DNA of 48,846 bases from Chloroflexota bacterium (GTDB lineage Bacteria; Chloroflexota; Limnocylindria; Limnocylindrales; CSP1-4), in the NCBI GenBank assembly GCA_003152165.1, contig PLZO01000060.1, positions 174 to 49,019 on the forward strand, in the 5' to 3' direction. The position numbers were made by a program, and so were the translations under genes. Shown piece after piece: positions 24,323-33,389 of this stretch (positions within the stretch are counted from its first letter, which is position 1; the number at the start of each line of letters is the position of its first letter). The notes beneath the pieces are model-generated. The model saw only the letters and a program-made list of their open reading frames with translations, did not search any database and was not told the origin of the DNA.

Positions 24323-24346
24323 AAGTTGCTTGCTACAATCAACTTG
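24323..24346 (+). promoter_or_regulatory. Leaderless promoter with overlapping MarR-type operator
   Basis: An extended -10 TGcTACAAT (hexamer 24334-24339) places the start of transcription at the GTG codon 24346. Around it lies AAGTTG-N11-CAACTT (24323-24328 and 24340-24345), an inverted repeat centred on the -10. This fits autorepression by the MarR protein encoded directly downstream. Confidence 0.6.
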
Positions 24347-24816
24347 TGCCTGCGACAGCGCCCCTCGAGGACACGATCGTTCGCGCCGAGCGAGCGCTGA
24401 CCGACCTGATCCGACTATTCAATCGCCCCGCGGTGCAACGTCGCCTGATGGCCCAGGCGGACATCGCCATCGAGGTGAGCGCGTGCTGGGCGCTCGGGCG
24501 GCTCGGCCAGCTGGGGCCGTCGCGGCCTTCTGACCTTGCCACGTCGCTCGGCGTCGACGCCTCATCCATCACCCACCGCGTCCAGGCCCTGGAGCGCGCG
24601 GGCTACGTCGAGCGGCTGGCCGATCCGGCCGACGGCCGGGCCTGCGTGGTCGGCCTCTCAGCAGCAGGCGCGGCGGCGCTGGCCCGGCTGCGCGCCGCGC
24701 GGGGCGCATTCATCGAGCGACTGCTCACCGGTTGGGAGGACGAGGAGCGCAACACCTTCAGTCTTGCCCTCGATCGGGTGCGCGAGGCCCTGGAAAAGGA
24801 GATCCGCGAAGCATGA
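24346..24816 (+). CDS. MarR-family transcription regulator
   Basis: A 156-residue MarR protein. The DNA-binding part is [20 protein letters not shown] followed by the wing [19 protein letters not shown], with the DGR at its tip. The frame opens at 24181, but that would include the tandem repeat and promoter; GTG 24346 fits the -10 box and the family N-terminus. Its stop overlaps the start of an MFS exporter (ATGA), so the regulator and pump are one unit. Ligand-released repression of the pump is expected. Confidence 0.92.
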   Translation: MPATAPLEDTIVRAERALTDLIRLFNRPAVQRRLMAQADIAIEVSACWALGRLGQLGPSRPSDLATSLGVDASSITHRVQALERAGYVERLADPADGRACVVGLSAAGAAALARLRAARGAFIERLLTGWEDEERNTFSLALDRVREALEKEIREA

Positions 24817-26564
24817 AGGCGGCGCCTTCGACGGCGAGCTCGGACCATCGGACCCGGCCCACCAGGACCCGCCGGCACGATCCCAACTACAAGTGGATCG
24901 CCCTGTCGAACACGACGCTCGGCGTGCTCATGGCCGCCATCGACGGCTCGATCGTGATCATCGCGCTGCCGGCGATCTTCAACGGGATTCACCTCGATCC
25001 ACTCGAGCCCGGCAGCACGAGCTACCTGCTCTGGATCTTCATGGGCTACCTGCTCGTGACGGCCGTGCTTGTCGTGGCCTTTGGCTGGCTCGGTGACCGG
25101 TACGGCCGGGTGCGGATGTACAACGCCGGCTTCGCGATCTTCACCGTCGGCTCGCTCCTCCTCGCGGCGACGCCGTTCATGGGCACCGCGGGGGCGCTCT
25201 GGATCATCGCCATGCGGATCGTCCAGGGCATCGGGGGGGCCTTCCTCTTTGCGAACTCGGCGGCCATCCTGACCGACGCCTTTCCCGTCACCCAGCGCGG
25301 CCTCGCCCTTGGCATCAACGGCGTGGCGGCGATCGCGGGCCAGTTCATCGGCCTGCTCTTGGGCGGCTTCCTGGCCACGATCGACTGGCGGCTCGTCTTC
25401 TTCGTGAGCGTGCCGATTGGAATCATCGGCACGATCTGGGCGTATCTCCGCCTCGAGGAGCTGAGCACGACCTCGCACAGGCGGATGGACTGGTGGGGCA
25501 ACATCACCTTCGGCGTCGGCCTTGCGGCGATCCTCATCGGGATCACCTACGGCATCCAGCCCTATGGGACCCAGCCAACAGGCTGGACGAGCCCGCTCGT
25601 CATCGGTCTCGTCGGGGGCGGGATCCTCCTCCTGGCCATCTTCGTGTGGATCGAGCGGCGGGTCAAGGAGCCATTCTTCGACCTCTCACTCTTCCGCATC
25701 CGGGCGTTCGCTGCCGGCAACCTCGCGGGCCTCCTCGCCTCGACGGGCCGCGGTGGCCTTTCCTTCATGCTCGTCATCTGGCTCCAGGGGATCTGGCTCC
25801 CGCTCCACGGCTACAGCTATGCCGATACCCCGCTCTGGGCCGGCATCTACATGCTGCCCCTGACGGCTGGCTTCCTCGTCGCCGGACCGCTCTCCGGCTT
25901 CCTCTCGGACCGCTACGGGGCGCGGCCCTTCGCCACCGGCGGGATGCTCCTGGCCGCGCTCGCCTTCATCGGGCTGACCGGCCTGCCGGTTGTCTTCTCG
26001 TACCCCGCCTTCGCCCTCCTGCTCCTCCTGGCGGGCATCGGCTCGGGGCTCTTCAGCTCCCCCAACTCGGCCGCCATCATGAACAGCGTGCCGGCCCGCC
26101 AGCGCGGCGCCGCCTCGGGCATGCGCGCGGTCTTCGCCAACGCCGGTTTCGTCGTCTCGATCGGCCTCTTCTTCTCGCTCATGATCGCCGGCCTCGCCGG
26201 GTCGCTGCCCGCGACCCTCTACGCCGGCCTCGTCGCCCATGACGTGCCGACCGCCGTCGCGACCCAACTCTCGCACCTCCCGCCGGTGTCGAGCCTGTTC
26301 GCGGCACTGCTCGGCTACAACCCGGTGGCCACCCTCCTGCCGCCGGCGGTCCTCCACGCGCTGCCGGCGGGCCAGGCGGCCATCCTGACGGGCAAGGATT
26401 TCTTTCCACAACTGATCAGCGGGCCCTTCCAGCAGGGCCTGACGATCGTCTTCGCCACGGCCGCCACGATGGCCGTCATCGCGGCGGCGGCTTCCGCCTT
26501 GCGAGGTGGTCGCTACGTGCACGAGGAGGTCGCCCTCGGGGAGACTGAGGTCGCAACGCCCTGA
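24813..26564 (+). CDS. DHA2-family MFS exporter
   Basis: A 583-residue major facilitator with 14 predicted helices. A charged N-terminus of about 28 residues precedes TM1. Motif A appears as [14 protein letters not shown] after TM2, and again in weaker form as [13 protein letters not shown] in the second half. An external loop of about 75 residues lies between the last helices. It is coupled to the upstream MarR gene and uses GGAG before ATG 24813. It is probably a multidrug or antiseptic exporter. It is paralogous in type to the pump at 17927-19648, but the sequences look clearly different. Confidence 0.9.
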   Translation: MKAAPSTASSDHRTRPTRTRRHDPNYKWIALSNTTLGVLMAAIDGSIVIIALPAIFNGIHLDPLEPGSTSYLLWIFMGYLLVTAVLVVAFGWLGDRYGRVRMYNAGFAIFTVGSLLLAATPFMGTAGALWIIAMRIVQGIGGAFLFANSAAILTDAFPVTQRGLALGINGVAAIAGQFIGLLLGGFLATIDWRLVFFVSVPIGIIGTIWAYLRLEELSTTSHRRMDWWGNITFGVGLAAILIGITYGIQPYGTQPTGWTSPLVIGLVGGGILLLAIFVWIERRVKEPFFDLSLFRIRAFAAGNLAGLLASTGRGGLSFMLVIWLQGIWLPLHGYSYADTPLWAGIYMLPLTAGFLVAGPLSGFLSDRYGARPFATGGMLLAALAFIGLTGLPVVFSYPAFALLLLLAGIGSGLFSSPNSAAIMNSVPARQRGAASGMRAVFANAGFVVSIGLFFSLMIAGLAGSLPATLYAGLVAHDVPTAVATQLSHLPPVSSLFAALLGYNPVATLLPPAVLHALPAGQAAILTGKDFFPQLISGPFQQGLTIVFATAATMAVIAAAASALRGGRYVHEEVALGETEVATP

Positions 26565-26646
26565 CATCGATCGCCGCGGTCGCGTGCCAGTAGAGGTCCG
26601 GCGGCGTTAGCGAGCCAGTCCGCCAGGTACGGGCTCGGCACAAGGA

Positions 26647-26680
26647 GCGACCCCGGTCGGACTGACCGGCTTGGGGTCGC
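26647..26680. terminator. Stem-loop between convergent operons
   Basis: GCGACCCC (26647-26654) pairs with GGGGTCGC (26673-26680), with an inner helix CCGGTC/GACCGG. It lies between the MFS gene and the end of the long minus-strand hydrogenase operon. There is no T tract, so efficiency is uncertain, but the position suits a bidirectional terminator. Confidence 0.5.
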
Positions 26681-26695
26681 CTCGCTGTGGGTGGA

Positions 26696-27367
26696 CTAGC
26701 TGCCTGCCTCGGAGCTTACCTCGCGCCCGCGCCCGAGCCGCATGACGAAACGGATGAAGAGGTAAGCCGCGGTCAGGCCGAACAGGACCAGGCTGACGTC
26801 GAGGATCGGCCAGGCCAGCGGATTGACGGTGATCCCGTCGCTGCCGATCGCGCTCAGGGCGCCCGAGAGCCCGCCGAGGCCGATGCCCTTCAGGGCGTCA
26901 GCCTGGTCGGCCGACTCCAGACCGTAGATCTGGGGGACGATATAGAGGACCGAGGCGATGACCAGGAGCACGCTCACGATCTGGAACGTGCGCTGGTCAT
27001 CGTCTGCGTCGTGGGTCAGCTTGACCACCATCGCCCACAGCAGGACGACCGTGGCCAGTGGCGCGGTGAGCGGCAGGCCCAGTCCGATATACAGGTTGGG
27101 CATGAGGAAGATCACGCTGAGGGTCAGAGTGATCGTCAGCAGCGCGTCGCGAATCAGGACGTACGACAGCCACCAGACATCGCCGCCGAAGCGGAGAGTG
27201 AGACCGCCCAGGAAGCGCAGGATGTACGGTCGGGCGAAGTGCATGACCATCGCGAAGGCCCACAGGATCGGCAGGATAGCCGCGAGCGACAGGACCAGCC
27301 AGCCCGAGCCGCCGCTCGTCAGGGCGGTGGCCAAGGCATCGGCGTTGAGCGGCGATGGGCTCGGCAT
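26696..27367 (-). CDS. Five-helix membrane protein, paralogue of the next gene
   Basis: A 223-residue membrane protein with about five helices. The signature FARPYILRFLGGLTLRFGGD is followed by VWWLSYVLIRDALLTI. The upstream gene's product has the matching YLARPYMAANVGKFSLRLGA and DLWWIVYVALRDILIV, so the two are diverged paralogues. No heme-ligand pattern or cysteine motif is seen. It overlaps the upstream gene (ATGA) and is the last gene of the operon. The family is not recognised. Location after a ferredoxin-flavoprotein suggests a membrane anchor or electron/ion-handling role (inference). The longer open frame to 27811 is a wrong-frame extension. Confidence 0.7.
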   Translation of the reverse strand: MPSPSPLNADALATALTSGGSGWLVLSLAAILPILWAFAMVMHFARPYILRFLGGLTLRFGGDVWWLSYVLIRDALLTITLTLSVIFLMPNLYIGLGLPLTAPLATVVLLWAMVVKLTHDADDDQRTFQIVSVLLVIASVLYIVPQIYGLESADQADALKGIGLGGLSGALSAIGSDGITVNPLAWPILDVSLVLFGLTAAYLFIRFVMRLGRGREVSSEAGS

Positions 27368-27981
27368 CAGGACACCTCCCCGGTGTGGCGAGCGCCGGTC
27401 TGGCGCAGGTTGTAGATGACGGCCACCAGCGCCAGGATCCCGACGAGGGCTCCCGACAGGTAGCACAGCGGCAGGGCCAGCGCGTGGTTCTGCGAGCTGA
27501 CGAGGAACGCCGCGAGCTGGTTCGTCGTGGCACTGCCGATCTGGGTGACCTGGACGCCCAGGAGGTAGGGGACGATATAGAGCGTCGCGCCGAGTCCGAG
27601 CAGGAGGACCTGGATGCGATACCAGCGCAGGTCCGCGTCGCCCTTGGTCACCAGCTTGATCAGCAGGACCGAGAAGGCGCAGACTGCAGCCAGGCCGCCG
27701 GTGATCGGCAGGTCCTGCCGGCCCACGACATCGGGGTAGAAGAAGATGAAGCTGCCCAGGAAGACCTGGACAATCAGGATGTCGCGCAGGGCCACGTAGA
27801 CGATCCACCACAGATCGGCCCCGAGACGCAGCGAGAACTTGCCGACGTTGGCGGCCATGTACGGCCGGGCGAGATAGAGCGCAACGGCGAGCAGCCAGAG
27901 GGCCACCAGCGCCGCGGCGATCGTGCCCTCGACGAACCTCTCACCTGCATTGAACAGGCCCGCTACCTGATCCGTGGTCAT
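27367..27981 (-). CDS. Five-helix membrane protein, paralogue of the downstream gene
   Basis: A 204-residue membrane protein. Helices are at about 18-40, 60-85, 92-111, 120-142 and 172-196. It shares the ARPY / LRxGxDxWW / YV..RD block with the 223-residue neighbour, and the VLYIVPQ-type run (TLYIVPYLLG here) in helix 4. The block between helices 1 and 2 is the most conserved part between the two and may be functional. It overlaps the flavoprotein gene's stop by four bases, so all three are coupled. No known family is recognised. Confidence 0.7.
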   Translation of the reverse strand: MTTDQVAGLFNAGERFVEGTIAAALVALWLLAVALYLARPYMAANVGKFSLRLGADLWWIVYVALRDILIVQVFLGSFIFFYPDVVGRQDLPITGGLAAVCAFSVLLIKLVTKGDADLRWYRIQVLLLGLGATLYIVPYLLGVQVTQIGSATTNQLAAFLVSSQNHALALPLCYLSGALVGILALVAVIYNLRQTGARHTGEVS

Positions 27982-29927
27982 GAATCTCCTCCTGCTGGGG
28001 TCATGGCGACGAGAGAGGCTCGATCAACCGGACCACGTCCGGCCAGCACCTCGACTGTGGGGCAGCCCGCCAGCGCATCGCAGCGGAAGCAGCGACTGGC
28101 CTCGGCAATGGCGACGGCCGGGGGGAAGCCCTCCTGAGTGGCCTGGAACGAGCGCGTTCCGTCCACGGGATGGACCTGGCTGGCTCGGTCGCGGTAGGCG
28201 AGGTCAAGCCGGAGTACCCGCTCCGGCGCCGTCGCGTAGCGCACCGCAGCCAGGATCTCGGCTTCTCCATTGCGGCTGCCGGCGAGGTATTCGTGGATTG
28301 CTCCGGCGGCCCGTCGACCGGCGGCGACGGCATCGATGATCGTCTTCGGACCGGACACCACATCGCCTCCGGCGAACACCCCGGGATGACCGGTTGCCAG
28401 GGTCCGTGGGTCGGCGACGATCCCGAGGGTTGCCCCGACCTCGATTCCGGCACCGGCCGGCAGGATCGACGGATCGGGTTCTTCGCCGATGGCCACGAGG
28501 ATCGTATCGGCGGGCAATTCCGCGGCACTGCCCGGGATCGGAGCCCAGACCGGGCGTCCGTCTTCGATCTCGCCGCTCGGTGCCTGGCCAACCACGCGGA
28601 CGCCGACTACAGACCCGCCCTGGCCGACCACTTCGGTGACGGCGGTGCCTGTCCGAACCTGGATCCCCTCGTTCTTGGCGGCCTCGACCTCTTCGGGCTG
28701 GGCCGGCATCTCGGCGGGCCCGCGCCGGTACAGGACCGTGACTGAGGCCGCGCCGCAACGCCACGCGGATCGAGCGGCGTCCATCGCCGTGCTGCCGCCA
28801 CCCACGACCACCACAGCGCCGGTCAGGTGGGGTGCAGGGCCCAGATTGACGTCCTTCAGGAAGCGCGTTGCCGGGATCACGCCCTTGAGCGTGTCACCGG
28901 CGACGCCGAGTGGCCGGCTCTTCGGGGCGCCCGTCGCCAGGAAGATGGCCTGGTACTCGTGTTCGAGATCATCCAGCGAATAATCACGGCCCATGACGGC
29001 GTCGAGCCGGAGTTCCACGCCCAGGCTCAGGATTCGAGCGATCTCGGCTTGAAGCGTCTCGCGCGGCAGTCGATAGGCCGGGATGCCGATTGCCATCATT
29101 CCGCCCGGCACGGGCATCGCCTCGAATACGGTGACCCCGTAGCCCAGCCTCGCCAGGTAGTACGCCGCTGACATCCCGGCCGGACCGCCGCCCACGATCG
29201 CCACACGCTCGGAGCGCCGCTTGGAAGGGGGGCTGATCGGCGGCAGCGTGCCGTGCTCGGCTGCGAAGCGCTTCAGACCTCGGATGGCGATCGGCTCATC
29301 GAGCTCACCCCGGCGGCACGATTGCTCGCACGGAGCCGTGCAGATCCAGCCGCAGACCGACGGAAACGGGTTGACCTCGGCCGCCACCGCGTAGGCATCG
29401 TCGTAGCGGCCGGCGGCCACCAGGCCGACGTAGCGCCCGGCGTCGGTGCGCGCGGGACAGGCCACCTGGCAGGGCGCCTTCCCGGAGTCGCGCTCGACCG
29501 CCGTACCGCCGCGCGGTCCAGTCCCATGGGCCCCGGTCCGCCAGCTCAAGACGTCATCGAACGGCGACACCTTGGTCCGCTTGAGGGCTTCGCGAGTGAC
29601 CGATGAGAGTGGGATCCAGGCGTTCGCGGGGGCAGATTCGACGGGTCGGTGGATCGGTCCCTGGCGGGGCGCCAGGGCGGTCGGACCGGCGACGGTCGCC
29701 AGGGTCATCACCGAGACGGGGCACTCACGAATACAGATCGAACAACCGACGCATTCGCCCACCTGGATGGGCCGCTCCATCAGCCACGGGATCGGACCCT
29801 GGCCCGGGCCGGCCTCGACTCCCGGCGATTGCGGACGGGACATGTCGAGCGCCTCGACCGGACAGACGTCCATGCAGATCCCGCAGTTGATGCAGTTCTT
29901 GGAGTCGATGTCGATCCGATAGCCCAT
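27978..29927 (-). CDS. Ferredoxin-fused GltD-like NAD(P)H-flavin oxidoreductase
   Basis: A 649-residue iron-sulfur flavoprotein. An N-terminal two-cluster ferredoxin has C12, C15, C18, C22 and C59, C62, C65, C69. The GltD-type cysteine-rich domain follows (about 150-230), then the FAD motif VAIVGGGPAGMSAAYYLARL and the NAD(P) motif VVVVGGGSTAMDAA. The closing FAD contact is GVFAGGDVVSGPKTIIDAVA. A further C-terminal CFRC...C cluster (about 610-625) is additional. Enzymes of this type move electrons between NAD(P)H and ferredoxin or another partner; GltB and NfnA are not present. In this operon it could link hydrogenase-derived NADPH to ferredoxin or to the two membrane proteins. A GGAGG site precedes ATG 29927. 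Confidence 0.85.
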   Translation of the reverse strand: MGYRIDIDSKNCINCGICMDVCPVEALDMSRPQSPGVEAGPGQGPIPWLMERPIQVGECVGCSICIRECPVSVMTLATVAGPTALAPRQGPIHRPVESAPANAWIPLSSVTREALKRTKVSPFDDVLSWRTGAHGTGPRGGTAVERDSGKAPCQVACPARTDAGRYVGLVAAGRYDDAYAVAAEVNPFPSVCGWICTAPCEQSCRRGELDEPIAIRGLKRFAAEHGTLPPISPPSKRRSERVAIVGGGPAGMSAAYYLARLGYGVTVFEAMPVPGGMMAIGIPAYRLPRETLQAEIARILSLGVELRLDAVMGRDYSLDDLEHEYQAIFLATGAPKSRPLGVAGDTLKGVIPATRFLKDVNLGPAPHLTGAVVVVGGGSTAMDAARSAWRCGAASVTVLYRRGPAEMPAQPEEVEAAKNEGIQVRTGTAVTEVVGQGGSVVGVRVVGQAPSGEIEDGRPVWAPIPGSAAELPADTILVAIGEEPDPSILPAGAGIEVGATLGIVADPRTLATGHPGVFAGGDVVSGPKTIIDAVAAGRRAAGAIHEYLAGSRNGEAEILAAVRYATAPERVLRLDLAYRDRASQVHPVDGTRSFQATQEGFPPAVAIAEASRCFRCDALAGCPTVEVLAGRGPVDRASLVAMTPAGGDS

Positions 29928-30027
29928 GAGCCGCCTCCACTAATTGCGACCCACATTGACCATCGACAGGTCCTGGGCCATGTGCCGTTCCGGCCCTAAT
30001 AGCAGGGCCATTCGGCCCCATCTCGAA

Positions 30028-30720
30028 TCAGCTCGTAGCGTCGCGCCAGAGGGCCTCGCCATCCGCCCATTCGCTCGGGTGGCTCGTTTGGAGGCGGCGC
30101 TCCTCGGCCTGCAGCAGTGTCCACAACTGGGGCTGCTCGTCGCGCAGGCGCAGGCTCGCCCGATAGCGGGCCAGCCCATCGGCGAGGAACGCCACATAGC
30201 GGGCGAGTGGATCGGCCCGCGCCACCCGACCCTCGAACCCGGGCGCATAGTCGACGGCCAGCAGGAAGCGGCTGAAGAAGGCTCCCACGCTGTCGGCACC
30301 CTGGTCCCAGCCCTGCGAATGGCCGCCCCGCCTCAGGAGCGGCGCCGGCGACGTGAAAACGGCAACGACGACGCCATCGATGACGTCGGCTGACAACCGG
30401 CCGCCGAACGCGAGGTACGCGTTCGTCACATGCAGCCGATCGACGATCCTGATGGGTCCCCACGAGAAGTCGGTTTCGATCGGCAGGCGCGTCTTGCGAG
30501 TCAGCGTCCGGGCCACGCCACGGCCAGCTTCGCTGACCCAGTACTCGACTGTCTCCGGATCATAGTGATGCAGCGTTGGCGCCTCCCGAATCGCCACGAG
30601 CAGGTAGGCCGGGCCGGGTGGATCAGGCGGATCCGAACTGGCGCTGAACCCGAGATCCGCCAGCACCGCAGCCGCGCTGGCGGGAGCGAGGTGGATTGGG
30701 TCCGGACTGATGACGGTCAT
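30028..30720 (-). CDS. Protein of unknown function in hydrogenase operon (230 aa)
   Basis: A 230-residue soluble protein of unrecognised family, with no cysteines visible and no signal peptide. The N-terminal half is mixed alpha/beta (TDFSWGPIRIVDRLHVTNAY), and the C-terminal half appears helical (ADGLARYRASLRLRDEQPQL). It starts 16 bases after the hemerythrin gene ends, with GGCGGAG upstream. Operon membership suggests an assembly or accessory role, but nothing in the sequence shows it. The 100 bases after it contain GGGCC/GGCCC repeats that could form a hairpin before the flavoprotein gene. Confidence 0.6.
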   Translation of the reverse strand: MTVISPDPIHLAPASAAAVLADLGFSASSDPPDPPGPAYLLVAIREAPTLHHYDPETVEYWVSEAGRGVARTLTRKTRLPIETDFSWGPIRIVDRLHVTNAYLAFGGRLSADVIDGVVVAVFTSPAPLLRRGGHSQGWDQGADSVGAFFSRFLLAVDYAPGFEGRVARADPLARYVAFLADGLARYRASLRLRDEQPQLWTLLQAEERRLQTSHPSEWADGEALWRDATS

Positions 30721-30736
30721 GCTGGCTAACTCCGCC

Positions 30737-31237
30737 TCAGTCCAACGTCCCGACCGGCACGCTGCGCTCGTCTGCCCGGAGCGTTGCGCGCTCGTCTTCG
30801 AGCAGTGGGATGAGGAACCGTTCCTCGCGCTCGATGTGAGCCCGGAGGAGCGCCTCGAGGCCGAACAGATGACAGCGAGCTTCAGCTTGCTGGTCGCCTC
30901 CCCCGCCGCTGCTCAGCAACGCCTGGTCGGCGCGAAGCCTGGCCGCCATCTCGCGGACCTGCTGATGATCGAAGCGTGCCGCCCGGGTTGCCCATGGCGT
31001 GCCGATCCGCGCCTCGATCTCGGGATAGAGCCACGCTTCTTCCCACCCGATGTGCGGCTCGAGGGTGCCGTCCAGCCAGCGCAGGACGTCGAGCACGTCC
31101 GCGGATAGCTCGGGCGTCGGGCGCCGGCCAATCTCGCAGGCAACATCGTGAATCCGGTTGATCCCGCGCACGAGGTCGCGATGCTCGTGTTCCTCGAACG
31201 CCCAGATCGCCTGTGTTCCGGCGGCCGTCGTCATCAT
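30737..31237 (-). CDS. Hemerythrin HHE-domain protein
   Basis: A 166-residue four-helix bundle with di-iron ligands at the expected places: H17 or H19 in EEHEHRDL, H62 and E66 in EPHIGWEEAWLYPEIE, H91 in FDHQQ, and H134 and E138 in RAHIEREERFLIPLLE. Hemerythrin-like proteins bind O2 or NO or store iron. Inside an oxygen-sensitive hydrogenase operon, an O2-binding or O2-sensing function is attractive. GGAGG lies upstream of the tandem ATGs at 31237. The 135 bases to the preceding gene show nothing notable. Confidence 0.88.
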   Translation of the reverse strand: MMTTAAGTQAIWAFEEHEHRDLVRGINRIHDVACEIGRRPTPELSADVLDVLRWLDGTLEPHIGWEEAWLYPEIEARIGTPWATRAARFDHQQVREMAARLRADQALLSSGGGGDQQAEARCHLFGLEALLRAHIEREERFLIPLLEDERATLRADERSVPVGTLD

Positions 31238-31372
31238 CGCTCGAGTCCTCCCTGCAGACCTCTCATGAGCCTTCGCCTGCCATCACGATCGCCCTGTTCG
31301 GCCCGCTGGCCCAGAGCCGTCGGTCACGTTCTTCCGGTCGTGATGGCCCGGGGCACAGGCGGTCCGAGGGGC

Positions 31373-32149
31373 TCAGATCGTCAGGTTGGCGACGGCGATC
31401 TCGCGCCTCGTCCAGGTCACCAGGCCCGCCAGCTGCTCCGTCGACAGCCGGTCACATGCCCACGACCAGTGGATGGCGATGATGTCGCCGGGCAGAACAT
31501 CATCCACGAACGCAACCCCATCGCGCCATGCCTGGACCCGTTCGGGACGCGCCGGACCAAGCTCCAGCCGGCCGCCGGCCAGCACCAGCGGGACGACATT
31601 GACGACCAGCCAGTCGCCGTCGCGCTCCACGACGCGACCCCACCGAATCCGGCACGAGTCCATCACCTCGAGGGCTCGATCGACCGCGCCGGAGCGGAGC
31701 AGCCCGATCCGCGGGAAGACGTCGAGGACGTGGAAGGCATGGACCGGAACGGCGCCCGCGGCGGGCTTGTCGGCCAACCAGTGCCACCCTTCGGGCCGAA
31801 GGCGCGGCCGGAATCGACTCGCCAGGGACGCTCCGAAATAAGCCGGTCGAACGGCCTTGAGCAGAGCGTTGCCCAGCCAGTAGGCTTCAACCACCCGCCG
31901 ATCGAGCGGGTCAGCCCGGCCGTTCGCCTGTGCGATCAGCTCCAGGTACGGCCAGGCGCCCTCGAACGATCGGGCCAGCTCACGCAAGGCGCGATCATCG
32001 CCGCCGACCGTCCCTTGGCCAAATAGCTCCTCGACTGCATCGGGGCCACAGTAGCCCAGCCGATTCGGGCCGAAGGCATAGCGGGCGAAGAGCACCGACC
32101 CTGATGTCGGCACGGCCGGCCCGGACGCCGTCTCAGTCGGCGTGGGCAT
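31373..32149 (-). CDS. Conserved hydrogenase-associated protein of unknown function (258 aa)
   Basis: A 258-residue soluble protein, mainly helical in its first half, with the motif NRLGYCGPDAVEELFG near residue 30 and a later HAFHVLDVFPRIG. It overlaps the DMT-transporter stop by 17 bases. From memory, proteins of this size and with the LGYCGP motif occur beside group 3b hydrogenases in Actinobacteria (possibly DUF6390), but I could not check that. A chaperone or maturation role is inference from position. Confidence 0.65.
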   Translation of the reverse strand: MPTPTETASGPAVPTSGSVLFARYAFGPNRLGYCGPDAVEELFGQGTVGGDDRALRELARSFEGAWPYLELIAQANGRADPLDRRVVEAYWLGNALLKAVRPAYFGASLASRFRPRLRPEGWHWLADKPAAGAVPVHAFHVLDVFPRIGLLRSGAVDRALEVMDSCRIRWGRVVERDGDWLVVNVVPLVLAGGRLELGPARPERVQAWRDGVAFVDDVLPGDIIAIHWSWACDRLSTEQLAGLVTWTRREIAVANLTI

Positions 32150-33116
32150 CGATGACCGCCCGTCCTCGACCGGGGTCCGCCAATTGGCGTGCGGCGCGCA
32201 CCGACCACGCCGCGATCATCCCCGCCGCCGCGACGATCAGGAAGTACCCACCGATGATGGTTGGGCTCGGTGGGGCTCCCGCGGAGATCGCGGTCAAGGC
32301 GCCGGTGACCACGGCTCCCAGGACCAGCACGCTTGCCACCACCGACGCCGGAGCGCGCTTGAGGGCGGCAAACCACGTACCCACGTAGCCGGCGAGCACG
32401 AGACCGGTGAGCACGACCCAGGCCCACTGGGTTGCACCCAGCCCGGCGACGACTCCAAGCTTGCCGGTCAAGGCGAGGTATCCGGCGAGAACCACCAGGC
32501 CGATGCCCATCCGGAGCACCGCCATGACCTTGCTCGGGATCGAGCCTAGGAGTCGCTTGACGAGGATCGTCTCGGCCGCCCAGAACAGGGTCGCCCCGAG
32601 GATCAATGTCTCGCCCATCCCCCAGCGAATGCCAGCGGGCGGCAGGACGAGTGCCTGGCCAACGAGGAGGATGCCGAGGCCGATGACCGAGGCGACTCCC
32701 AGCCGCTCGCCGAGGAACGGGACGGCCAGCAGGGCCACCCACACGAACAACGTCTTCTGGATGAATGCGGCGCTGGGAGCGCTGGCCTGGGCGAGGCCCG
32801 TGAAGAACAGGATGAACGGCACGCTGCCGCCGATCACGCCAACGGCCAGGATGGCCGGCCAGTGCCGACGGTCGATCGCTCGGACGTCCCGGACAGCCCC
32901 GAGTCCCACAGCGGCCGCCATCAGGACGAACGCGGCAATCGCATTCTTGAGGGTGGTGTAGACGGCGGCGTCCGGCAGCTGCTTGACCGCAAACGCGTTG
33001 AGGTAGATGGCCAACCCGCTGATCAGTGCCGCGCCAGTTGCGAGGACGACGCCCCAGCCGACTCCATCGGGGATGGCGATTGCGCGCCTCGCCACTCGAT
33101 CAGAACGACTGGACAT
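32133..33116 (-). CDS. EamA/DMT-superfamily transporter
   Basis: A 327-residue membrane protein with ten predicted helices in two EamA repeats. Characteristic runs are SVPFILFFTGLAQASAPSAA and IQKTLFVWVALLAVPFLGE in the first half, and WAWVVLTGLVLAGYVGTWFA and LKRAPASVVASVLVLGAVV in the second. DMT carriers move small metabolites; none is proven to carry nickel. ATG 33116 has AGGAGGAG, and the gene overlaps hypC by 17 bases, so it is firmly inside the hydrogenase operon. That location is unusual and hints at import or export of a metal or a hydrogenase-linked metabolite, which is speculation. Confidence 0.85.
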   Translation of the reverse strand: MSSRSDRVARRAIAIPDGVGWGVVLATGAALISGLAIYLNAFAVKQLPDAAVYTTLKNAIAAFVLMAAAVGLGAVRDVRAIDRRHWPAILAVGVIGGSVPFILFFTGLAQASAPSAAFIQKTLFVWVALLAVPFLGERLGVASVIGLGILLVGQALVLPPAGIRWGMGETLILGATLFWAAETILVKRLLGSIPSKVMAVLRMGIGLVVLAGYLALTGKLGVVAGLGATQWAWVVLTGLVLAGYVGTWFAALKRAPASVVASVLVLGAVVTGALTAISAGAPPSPTIIGGYFLIVAAAGMIAAWSVRAARQLADPGRGRAVIDAHAD

Positions 33117-33384
33117 CGGACGCTCCTCCTGCCTGATCGGTAGCTCCAGCCGCTGACCGGTCGCCCATCTCCAGGGCGATCGCCGTGCGCAGAGCCGCCT
33201 GGATCTCCGCCGCATGTTCCGGCTCGAGCCGTTCGACGATCGTGCCGGCAGCAACGGTCACCCAGTCGCCGACGGCGATATCGGGCAGGAACAAGGTGGA
33301 CGCTCGACGGCGGCGACCCTCCGTCTCGACGACCGCCCCAAATGAGTCGACAGCCACGACCAGGCCGGGAAACGCGATACACAT
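33100..33384 (-). CDS. hypC: [NiFe]-hydrogenase maturation chaperone HypC
   Basis: A 94-residue HypC with the diagnostic N-terminus MCIAFPG, whose Cys2 contacts the Fe(CN)2CO precursor and the large subunit. A short beta-barrel follows (AVVETEGRRRRASTLFLPD, VGDWVTVAAGTIVERL). The last 20 residues are longer than usual and low-complexity. It begins five bases after the maturation protease stop. The other Hyp proteins (A, B, D, E, F) are not in this window and must be encoded elsewhere. Confidence 0.93.
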   Translation of the reverse strand: MCIAFPGLVVAVDSFGAVVETEGRRRRASTLFLPDIAVGDWVTVAAGTIVERLEPEHAAEIQAALRTAIALEMGDRSAAGATDQAGGASDVQSF

Positions 33385-33389
33385 CTCGC

